This document shows positions 62,101 to 64,000 of a DNA stretch of 64,000 nucleotides, piece by piece. A program made the translations under genes and the position numbers. A model generated the notes under the pieces. It saw nothing but the letters and a program-made list of their open reading frames with translations. It was not told the origin of the DNA and made no database searches. The first letter of the stretch is position 1. Each line of letters begins with the position of its first letter. Source of the DNA: Symbiodinium kawagutii (lineage: Eukaryota; Sar; Dinophyceae; Suessiales; Symbiodiniaceae); the NCBI GenBank assembly GCA_009767595.1, contig VSDK01006555.1:65417-129416 (forward strand), given 5' to 3'.

Positions 62101-63777
62101 GAGGCCTTGGTCAATGGAGCCGATGGAATTGGCACCGGATGGTCGACTTCTTTGCCCAACCACAATCCAAGGCCTCGTCCTGGTTGGATGTCAGCATCTT
62201 CTAATGCAATCATCATTTGCCAATCCGATCTCTGATCTGCAGCATGGATCAGTATGGAATTCCAAAGGATAGATGCGGGCACTTCAGATTGTTTGCATGT
62301 GGGATCGTCATGGATCGTCATGGATCGTCATGGATCGTCTACCTGTCAGGGATATCATCACCTTGTCTAGTCCTCGGTCGCAGCTTCGCTTTTGTGCACC
62401 ACCTCACAGCAGATGGAGTGCAATTGACAGATTGACGTCACTGATGTCATCCTCAAAACTAAGAAAGAAACATCCAAACCCTCCCTAATCCAACGCGGTG
62501 AACGACGGAACTTGAGTTTGGGCGACCTAAGGGCAGGAAGTGGATGCCGCAGACGATTGACTGAGGCTTCGGAAGCTCATCAAGCAGGAAGTGCAGAACC
62601 CGAGTCCAAGCGACAAATTGAGGCATACGAAGCTGGAAAAGATCATCAGCAAGGAAGCACCCAGCCCAAGCCTAAGCTTCCCAGTACACAGAGGATCAAA
62701 CAACCTTTCGCACATTTGAGCGAGCTCGTGCGCCTAACTCCTTGTTGAATGCTTCCAAATATCATTGATGAATATCAGAGCTCCTGCCCTCTAGCCACTA
62801 ATACGAGCCACCAGATACAGACATCAGGGCTCCACCAGTACAGGCCAATGACTGCTGATGACAACGAATGGATCAACATACCACTTGAGCGAGCTATTTG
62901 TGCGTGCATTGCATACATAGAAGTAGAACATACCTGCTCTTGGTGGAAGATTCTGACACCGGAACCACATGAGGTTCTGGACTTTGTCCCTGGTACCGCG
63001 GATTTAAGGCACGCTGATGAAACCGCACCTAAACATGACCGTGCATCACCATCCCAATGGGTTGGCTGTGAGGGCTGTTTGGTTCAGCCTATTCAGTGGG
63101 CAGCAGCATGGGTCATTGGATGCCACAGCCAGTGGGAATTGCAGACAAAGTGAGATTGTGTTTTGCACGAGGGTAGCATCGTTGCCAACACGGACACGGA
63201 GAAAGGTGGCTTTGAGGCGGCCTGGGATTCGACAAGCCATGGTGGCAAGAGAGCTCTCCACATGGTCTCTGACGTGTTTGTAGCTTGACACATGGCCTGG
63301 CCATGGCGGAGGTCGCTGGTGTTGTGAAGAAGATCTCGAACAACCAGGTCGATATCACCGAACTGCCGATCAAGAAATGGACGCAGGATCCGCAAGTTCG
63401 CTGGGTGCATGGAAGAGCCAACTTACTGAATTACACCGTGATTACATGGAATTGGTTACCATATGAGCGTCAGTCGAATTCAGCATGCCAAATTGATGGG
63501 ACCATTCTGTGGAGCAAATCCTCCAAGTCTCATCAAAGTGAAACGGTTCTGCGATCCATGTGATGGGGCTCAAGATGTTTTGAAAGACTCTGGTAGCAGT
63601 TAGCATGAGTGAAATTTTATCAAACGCAAGGACTACAAAGAGTTTCTGAGCAAGATGACAGAGGCCAGTCGCATCCAGTTTGCGTGCTCCAAATGTTTGC
63701 AATTGGCAGAGCATCACGAGGCTGAAGGCGACAAACGTGGCAAGATTGATGATTTCAAGGAGTATCATACAGCGACT
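21600..63777 (+). CDS. TOP2: DNA topoisomerase II, ~53 exons placed, 3' end outside window
   Basis: Type II topoisomerase: it passes one DNA duplex through a transient double-strand break in another, using ATP, and acts in the nucleus. Collinear exons encode the family from the N-terminal strap (KTIEQIYQ) through the GHKL ATPase, transducer, Toprim, winged-helix/catalytic-tyrosine region and the start of the C-gate. Exons are about 22-99 nt. Most introns are 57-600 nt, but two are about 11.1 and 14.2 kb. In 43 junctions where similarity and phase agree, donors are GT 17, GC 15 and GA 11; acceptors are nearly all AG|G. The first exon(s), a few short exons (e.g. around 24310-24702, 43731-44764, 45640-46564, 62172-63311) and the C-terminus are not placed. 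Key residues are present (EGDSAK, DxDG, catalytic Tyr), so I see no sign that the gene is dead. Confidence 0.93.
22877..24310 (+). CDS. TOP2: Topoisomerase II exons 7-13: rest of GHKL ATPase domain
   Basis: Exons 22877-22903 (EHKMYVPEM), 23124-23174 ([17 protein letters not shown]), 23376-23435 ([20 protein letters not shown], the ATP-lid glycine motif), 23649-23714 ([20 protein letters not shown]...), 23792-23830 ([13 protein letters not shown]), 23940-24002 ([20 protein letters not shown]) and about 24275-24310 ([12 protein letters not shown]). Donors: GT (22904), GTGAGT (23175), GT, GT, GC, GT. The exact end of the last exon is unresolved and a small exon (AG.. equivalent) may follow it. 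Confidence 0.92.
23573..23638 (+). repeat. 33-bp direct repeat, two copies, in an intron
   Basis: CTAAGTTGAAGGGGACCAGA... occurs twice in tandem (23573 and 23606) with a single difference. It lies just before the exon starting 23649. Confidence 0.85.
24702..26390 (+). CDS. TOP2: Topoisomerase II exons 14-19: transducer domain
   Basis: Exons 24702-24750 ([16 protein letters not shown]), 25226 to about 25300 ([20 protein letters not shown]), 25805-25848 ([14 protein letters not shown]), 25992-26025 ([11 protein letters not shown]), 26178-26212 ([11 protein letters not shown]) and 26346-26390 ([15 protein letters not shown]). These correspond to the hook and transducer, including the QTK-loop approach (SFVNSI, GGTH). 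Donors: GA, unclear, GC, GT, GT, GC. A stretch linking 25300 to the W-E-F exon is not placed; [15 protein letters not shown] at 25715-25762 is one candidate. The intron at 24751-25225 is filled with trinucleotide repeats. Confidence 0.88.
24868..25175. repeat. GTA/TAG/TATAGTG microsatellite cluster in intron
   Basis: Runs of AGTAGTAGT and GTAGTATATAGTG units, then GTAGTAGTAGTCGTCGTGGTGGTGG and AGGAGTAGGAGCAGGAGTACCAG. They open long spurious frames on both strands (poly-Thr/poly-Val peptides). Simple-sequence DNA inside a topoisomerase intron. Confidence 0.9.
25386..25582. repeat. TA/TATG and (TAGA)n microsatellites
   Basis: About 130 bp of TATATATATG/CATA runs followed by about 16 tandem TAGA units (25515-25578). 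Intronic simple sequence. Confidence 0.92.
26931..28375 (+). CDS. TOP2: Topoisomerase II exons 20-25: transducer end and linker to Toprim
   Basis: Exons 26931-26952 (22 nt, EVKPAHV), 27181-27245 ([20 protein letters not shown] with the invariant QTK), 27425 to about 27460 ([13 protein letters not shown]), a less certain exon within 27640-27740, 28018-28066 ([16 protein letters not shown]) and about 28321-28375 ([16 protein letters not shown]). The QTK lysine contacts the ATP gamma-phosphate. PKLxDAN.AG leads into Toprim. Donors: GC, GC, unclear, unclear, GA, GA. Confidence 0.87.
28434..31155 (+). CDS. TOP2: Topoisomerase II exons 26-34: Toprim domain
   Basis: Exons 28434-28472 ([13 protein letters not shown]), 28725-28788 ([20 protein letters not shown]), 29286-29308 (KPLNVRD), 29730 to about 29802 ([20 protein letters not shown]), 30320-30379 ([20 protein letters not shown]), 30509-30532 (DFDGSHIK), 30615 to about 30667 ([17 protein letters not shown]), 31016-31053 ([12 protein letters not shown]) and 31128 to about 31155 (GESFFYIP). 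EGDSAK supplies the catalytic Glu; DQ|DFDG is split between two exons and gives the metal-binding DxD. Donors include GC, GC, GT, GA, GC and GT. A ~11.1-kb intron carrying a LINE follows. Confidence 0.93.
29050..29216. repeat. CACTCACCCACC/CTCG/CT simple repeat in intron
   Basis: Runs of CTCACCCACC, ACTCACTCACTC, GCTCGCTCGCTC and (CT)n over about 165 bp; intronic microsatellite cluster. Confidence 0.88.
31520..33324 (+). CDS. Retrotransposon cytosine-5 DNA methyltransferase (ORF1)
   Basis: Would transfer methyl from S-adenosylmethionine to C5 of cytosine. Visible motifs: I ([20 protein letters not shown], 31905-31964, SAM binding), IV ([13 protein letters not shown], catalytic Cys codon 32128-32130), VI (LECVPA; the usual ENV is ECV but the catalytic Glu is kept), VIII-like RRCRWW (32359-32376) and a C-terminal [17 protein letters not shown] matching IX/X. 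An upstream in-family segment ([19 protein letters not shown]) lies in another frame and joins near 31650, so the 5' end carries one frameshift; from about 31660 to TGA 33324 the frame is intact. The region after motif X (33324-proximal 130 codons) has no domain I know. Whether the enzyme methylates its own element or host DNA cannot be read from the sequence. Confidence 0.9.
33191..33790 (+). pseudogene. LINE segment with possible cysteine-protease features
   Basis: Frame-shifted continuation after ORF1. It contains [19 protein letters not shown] and, 60 residues on, [20 protein letters not shown] His-Trp pair followed by a Cys-Gly in a hydrophobic helix recalls Ulp1/C48 or papain-like folds, but the similarity is weak. 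Ends at TGA 33790; sense continues in another frame ([20 protein letters not shown]). Confidence 0.35.
33784..35647 (+). pseudogene. LINE linker coding region, frame-broken
   Basis: Coding sense passes through several overlapping frames: 33784-34242 (ends with the Lys-rich PKQKKKDKK segment and an acidic stretch), 34134-34850 ([14 protein letters not shown] zinc-knuckle-like Cys/His cluster), 34851-35342 and 35279-35647 (coiled-coil: [20 protein letters not shown]). This position and make-up fit the nucleic-acid-binding/coiled-coil part of LINE ORF1 proteins. Not translatable as it stands. Confidence 0.5.
35746..36645 (+). pseudogene. LINE AP-type endonuclease domain
   Basis: Open from 35746 to 36645. 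After a hydrophobic N-terminal stretch ([17 protein letters not shown]) and the motif GEASHPGP (35992-36015) comes an exonuclease-endonuclease-phosphatase fold: [16 protein letters not shown] (metal-binding Glu), [16 protein letters not shown] and GDYNFGP (36502-36522). The C-terminal DMIWLSP motif lies in the next frame (from about 36635), so a frameshift removes the last part of the domain. The domain nicks target DNA to prime reverse transcription. Confidence 0.85.
36594..37825 (+). pseudogene. LINE segment between endonuclease and reverse transcriptase
   Basis: Sense moves through three frames: 36594-37010 ([20 protein letters not shown], end of the endonuclease), 37029-37472 and 37439-37825 ([37 protein letters not shown]). 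The last frame is the same as that of the reverse transcriptase but is closed by TGA at 37823-37825. Confidence 0.6.
37814..37841. other. 11-bp perfect hairpin containing a stop codon
   Basis: CGCGCGGTTTG, loop AGGCGG, CAAACCGCGCG: eleven paired bases with a 6-nt loop. The in-frame TGA (37823-37825) sits at the top of the 5' stem and loop, between the pre-RT segment (EEWRRAV) and [16 protein letters not shown] of the reverse transcriptase. Confidence 0.8.
37826..40483 (+). CDS. LINE reverse transcriptase, zinc knuckle and RNase H
   Basis: Long open frame (ATG 37886; coding sense starts just after the TGA at 37825 with [12 protein letters not shown] motif 1). Motifs: [13 protein letters not shown] (Asp near 38230), B-like [20 protein letters not shown] (38503-38514; usual F/Y-x-D-D has Asn at the second Asp), then a CxxC...HxxxC finger ([20 protein letters not shown], about 39450-39510) and an RNase H domain ([31 protein letters not shown]). 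In the RNase H helix the expected Glu (xxAELxA) seems to be Gly ([14 protein letters not shown]), which may reduce activity. The product would copy element RNA into DNA at the nicked target. Confidence 0.93.
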   Translation, partial: GGKPRAARGADGFSKLDLKNMSDFHTKKLLQMFKEIESGARTWPQQFYNSIVLGLAKMVGAHEPGDFRPIVLFSMLYRIWGSLRCRQLLRQLETYAQADALGFMPGRETLQAWMQVQSAVELSLQSSLPLAGLATDMIKAFNSIQRPQWFMLASHCGIPQLIMSPWKNFLSNLNRRFQVNDHLSEPTWSSVGFAEGDPLSVAAMALLDWTLHVYQDQMAPQIRTLSFVDNVSMVARDMGRLFQGFFSLQVFLRLWGLAIDLKKSYAWSTHPAWRQTLRPLGLQLVEDVSELGGSLSLCASTRVRVFLQRGKKLERKWHRLRASKAPLRQKLSSLPMVFWAAALHGALGSVFADSHIHELRKKAISFLRLKIGGSNALLRLSLSEPMTPDPGYYQLWHCVFDFRRICQKTPDLLQQWRIYMARYSGKKTAGPFYKLLTLFTQLGWSILDVPLFRDHDGCVHDLLRLPNSALDALLRDAWLQWVAQQVSHRKTMMDLNSLDGDLTFFERSTMTPALLGRVMALQTGAFIPASQKSKFDNQKSKWCALCHVEDDQRRWFHCPRFVSMHARFPGLQGWIDDMPNSVVYRLLPPQNPHVVHLKKYFLELQDCTGSFCSVPSQGMQHLFSDGSCFQRPVAFASQAAWSVVNATAGQLTGHGALSGIVQTSARAGLTAVVAALRWILRYEATATLWCDSLFVVKGVKNMQVGSWTFVASRVENHDLWIQILSLLEQVPDNCFQMDWIPSHLAFELCEAGFEEWISCWNNVADACDVSTNEHRSAFFQNCRDQALEHHSLWCQRMAIIRDFYVAVAEQTSDDIVIDLTSSMPSDALAAQVDGLCLSDALPVNWRQQLEFVFSQSTDHFQYAVEMMELLFCFEEQGCEFRVYSM
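40443..40835 (+). pseudogene. LINE polyprotein tail, frameshifted
   Basis: Overlaps the end of the RT frame in a different frame and stays open to TGA 40835 ([39 protein letters not shown]). Looks like the natural C-terminal extension after RNase H, separated by a frameshift near 40445-40480. Confidence 0.5.
40869..42102 (+). pseudogene. Coiled-coil/WW/J-domain-like sequence, frame-broken
   Basis: Four overlapping + frames give one sensible protein. 40875-41280 is a coiled coil rich in Ala/Glu/Gln ([20 protein letters not shown]). 41306-41518 is coiled coil plus an RS-rich segment ([18 protein letters not shown]). 41490-42006 carries a WW domain ([20 protein letters not shown], then W and PP), a CAG-coded poly-Gln run at 41775-41812 and PPYLGPPPH. 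Finally 41997-42102 reads [20 protein letters not shown] with the HPDKN of J-domains and ends TGA. There are no introns but at least three frame changes in 1.2 kb. This suggests a dead retrocopy of a multi-domain gene, or a cargo tail of the adjoining LINE. It lies in the same topoisomerase intron. Confidence 0.6.
42304..43730 (+). CDS. TOP2: Topoisomerase II exons 35-41: post-Toprim region and winged-helix entry
   Basis: Exons about 42306-42332 (VADYDAWK), 42492-42516 (GWSTKYYK), 42666-42726 ([19 protein letters not shown]), 42863-42944 ([20 protein letters not shown]...), 43399-43425 (EWINCYKDG), 43512-43544 ([11 protein letters not shown]) and 43698-43730 ([11 protein letters not shown]). 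They match KYYKGLGTS, DLAFxKKxADDRKEWL and ISDFINKEL of the family. Donors: unclear, GC, GC, GT, GA, GT, GA. The first exon is the least certain. Phase agrees across KYYKG/LGTS and across HR/MQF. Confidence 0.9.
43731..44764. other. Intron with a trinucleotide-repeat block
   Basis: Should contain the short exon for the LxLFS(x)AD motif; [10 protein letters not shown] at 43923-43952 is a weak candidate. The rest is intron and the CTG/TTG repeat described separately. Confidence 0.5.
44106..44432. repeat. CTG/TTG/GTGGT trinucleotide repeat block
   Basis: About 325 bp of GCTGACT, then GCTGTTGCTG, GTGCTGGTGCTG, TTGTTGTTG and GTGGTGATGGTGG. The minus strand reads as an artificial Gln/His/Pro-rich peptide (44002-44451), which I treat as a repeat artefact. 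Confidence 0.93.
44765..47015 (+). CDS. TOP2: Topoisomerase II exons 42-47: winged helix and catalytic tyrosine
   Basis: Exons 44765-44792 (YDVMRSIPC), 45254-45318 ([20 protein letters not shown]), 45429-45453 (25 nt, SDVKVAQF), 45600-45639 ([13 protein letters not shown]), 46565-46633 ([20 protein letters not shown]) and 46978-47015 ([12 protein letters not shown]). The Tyr codon at 46996-46998, after the Arg of ASARY, is the residue that forms the covalent DNA-5'-phosphotyrosyl link. Donors: GT, GT, GT, GC, GA, GT. The exon for SLxxTIxxLAQ(D/N)F between 45640 and 46564 is not placed. The 14.2-kb intron begins 17 nt after the Tyr codon. Confidence 0.93.
47814..53371 (+). CDS. Mannitol-dehydrogenase-family oxidoreductase, nested in topoisomerase II intron
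   Basis: Polyol-specific long-chain dehydrogenase, NAD(P)-dependent (mannitol/fructose or related hexuronate pair). Exons: 47814-47867 ([18 protein letters not shown], the N-terminal nucleotide-binding GxGxFHRAHQ signature), 48071-48141 ([21 protein letters not shown]-x-x-GVG..P.D..M), 48474 to about 48520 ([12 protein letters not shown]), 48760 to about 48792 ([11 protein letters not shown]), 49562-49587 (VTLTITEK), 52136-52181 ([15 protein letters not shown], the catalytic-site signature), 52328-52390 ([20 protein letters not shown]), 52571-52629 ([19 protein letters not shown]) and 53288-53371 ([20 protein letters not shown]). Phases agree at 48141/48474, 52181/52328 and 52390/52571. The first exons, the SCDN region and the C-terminus are not placed; the catalytic Lys should lie in an unplaced exon just before FPNS. 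Splice style equals that of topoisomerase II. Confidence 0.85.
49588..52135. other. Long intron stretch within the dehydrogenase gene
   Basis: Should carry exons for the middle of the dehydrogenase (SCDNxxxNG and helix region), which I could not place. It holds only scattered short frames and the 11-bp tandem at 51861. Confidence 0.4.
51861..51914 (+). repeat. 11-bp tandem repeat, five copies
   Basis: GAAGCCTTGGG repeated five times without a mismatch, then a degenerate sixth (GGAAGCCTTC at about 51924). Intronic minisatellite. Confidence 0.95.
53372..57756. other. Stretch with no placed exon inside the 14.2-kb intron
   Basis: Expected to hold the C-terminal exons of the dehydrogenase and the start of the OB-fold gene. 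A coding-like + segment at about 56170-56355 ([20 protein letters not shown], ending TAG 56355) and one at 55448-55510 ([19 protein letters not shown]) have no family assignment. Also a 10-bp tandem at 53945 and CA-rich DNA near 57488. Confidence 0.35.
53945..53995 (+). repeat. 10-bp tandem repeat, five copies
   Basis: AGGCCATCAG repeated five times with one G-to-T change. Small intronic minisatellite. Confidence 0.93.
57757..59731 (+). CDS. Small OB-fold nucleic-acid-binding protein, nested in topoisomerase II intron
   Basis: Exons 57757-57823 ([17 protein letters not shown]), 57931-57984 ([18 protein letters not shown]; phase matches across a GC donor), 58694-58753 ([20 protein letters not shown]) and 59692-59731 ([13 protein letters not shown]). 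The order F-x-K-I-x-x-L-x-P...(N)VxGxV, V-x-GD-x-x-G-x-(I/V)-x-L and R-N-A-(K/R)-V-x-M-x-K-G is that of the single OB-fold family of SOSS-B/hSSB and plant At4g28440-type proteins, which bind single-stranded nucleic acid. The exon between 58753 and 59692 (x-x-L-x-PG) and the C-terminal strand (x-x-R-L) are not placed; the latter may be lost in or beyond the N gap at 59838. Confidence 0.7.
58556..58618. repeat. CA-rich microsatellite
   Basis: CACACAAACACCCACACACACACAAAAACACCC and similar; intronic simple sequence. Confidence 0.85.
59036..59140. repeat. (CGT)n/(CAT)n trinucleotide repeat
   Basis: About 35 tandem CGT or CAT triplets, the longest pure repeat in the window. It opens a poly-His frame on + and a poly-Met frame on -, which I regard as artefacts. 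Confidence 0.97.
59838..59912. other. Assembly gap (75 N)
   Basis: Run of 75 N. The last seven bases before the gap (AATGCCG, 59831-59837) equal the first seven after it (59913-59919), so the two contigs may overlap and the gap may not be real. It lies in the 14.2-kb topoisomerase II intron just after the last OB-fold exon. Confidence 0.98.
59913..61242. other. Right end of the 14.2-kb intron, no exon recognised
   Basis: Only short open frames. The frame 60589-60840 has no recognisable domain. No repeat of note. Confidence 0.5.
61243..63777 (+). CDS. TOP2: Topoisomerase II exons 48-53: after the catalytic tyrosine to C-gate
   Basis: Exons 61243 to about 61291 ([17 protein letters not shown]), 61828-61855 (KWYIPVIPV), 62104-62171 ([20 protein letters not shown]), 63312-63386 ([20 protein letters not shown]), 63631-63663 ([11 protein letters not shown]) and 63721 to about 63777 ([20 protein letters not shown]). 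They match [33 protein letters not shown], ITELPxRTWT and DxxEYHT. The first joins exon 47 in phase (GA|G gives Glu: YTRL-E-RITR). The exon for the RxxL...PWFRGF stretch between 62172 and 63311 is not placed. Donors: unclear, GT, GC, GA, GC. The 57-nt gap between the last two could be a very short intron or in-frame coding sequence. Confidence 0.9.
61744..61780 (+). repeat. 12-bp tandem repeat, three copies
   Basis: GAACAGTGACCA repeated three times (last copy degenerate) in a topoisomerase II intron. Confidence 0.85.
62302..62340 (+). repeat. 10-bp tandem repeat, four copies
   Basis: GGATCGTCAT repeated nearly four times in a topoisomerase II intron. Confidence 0.9.
62749..63153 (+). other. 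134-codon open frame of unknown nature in an intron
   Basis: Open from 62749 to TGA 63153, containing [20 protein letters not shown] and [20 protein letters not shown]. Much longer than other intronic frames without repeats. It could hide the missing topoisomerase II exon, be a retroelement scrap, or be chance. No family recognised. Confidence 0.25.
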
Positions 63778-64000
63778 GGGCAAAAACATAGACGGAGCAG
63801 ATGAAGCGATTTCATGTCCGCACTCAGATATCACTTAGACTTCAGCGATCTTCGAAAGTATCAAAGAAATGTTTTGAAACTGATGTACCCTGATCACGTG
63901 GATATCTTGATCTGAGATCGTTTGAGTATAGCCGTGCTGTCCCAATGTTTCAATAGATCCATACGCAGATCCCATCATTCTTGATCCCTGCTGACCCATC
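63778..64000. other. Right edge: topoisomerase II intron
   Basis: No exon placed in the last 220 bases. The next expected coding piece (V-x-F-x-V-x-L of the C-gate) lies beyond the window or in a short exon that I could not see. Confidence 0.5.

Overview
The window looks like nuclear DNA of a dinoflagellate, most likely a coral-symbiont type (Symbiodiniaceae). The reasons are: recognisable proteins are split into tiny exons (mostly 20-100 nt); intron donors are GT, GC and GA in similar proportions; acceptors are almost always AG followed by G; there is a possible relict of the dinoflagellate spliced leader; and the LINE retrotransposon carries a cytosine-5 DNA methyltransferase, as reported before in Symbiodinium. 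Every gene I could identify lies on the + strand, which fits the unidirectional gene clusters known in these organisms. Exon coordinates come from reading by eye, using protein similarity, phase and AG|G acceptors. I ran no alignments.

Layout. 0.16-1.57 kb: an intronless single-HKD phospholipase-D-like ORF between two ~113-bp inverted repeats. 3.1-4.9 kb: last exons of a GNAT acetyltransferase. 7.4-9.3 kb: a ubiquitin-like/RCC1-like repeat protein. 11.9-15.2 kb: a 3.3-kb minisatellite of about 148 copies of a 22-bp unit, open in all three forward frames. 15.4-20.1 kb: coding-like exons of at least one unidentified gene. 21.6 kb to the right edge: one very long, finely split gene for type II DNA topoisomerase, for which I place about 53 exons from the ATPase N-terminus to the C-gate; its 3' end lies beyond the window.

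Two topoisomerase introns are very large. The first (about 31.15-42.30 kb) holds a decayed ~9-kb LINE with a methyltransferase ORF1, an AP-endonuclease, a reverse transcriptase and RNase H, followed by a frame-broken coiled-coil/WW/J-domain-like sequence. The second (47,016-61,242, 14.2 kb) starts 17 nt after the codon of the catalytic tyrosine. It contains exons of two unrelated same-strand genes: a mannitol-dehydrogenase-family enzyme (47.8-53.4 kb) and a small OB-fold nucleic-acid-binding protein (57.8-59.7 kb). An assembly gap of 75 N at 59,838-59,912 lies in this intron, so the nested arrangement could be real or a scaffolding error. The tyrosine codon and both nested genes are on the contig left of the gap; the remaining topoisomerase exons are on the right.

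The rest is intron and intergenic DNA rich in simple repeats (TA, TAGA, GTA, CTG/TTG, CA, ATC and short 10-33 bp tandems). I saw no tRNA, rRNA or CRISPR array.
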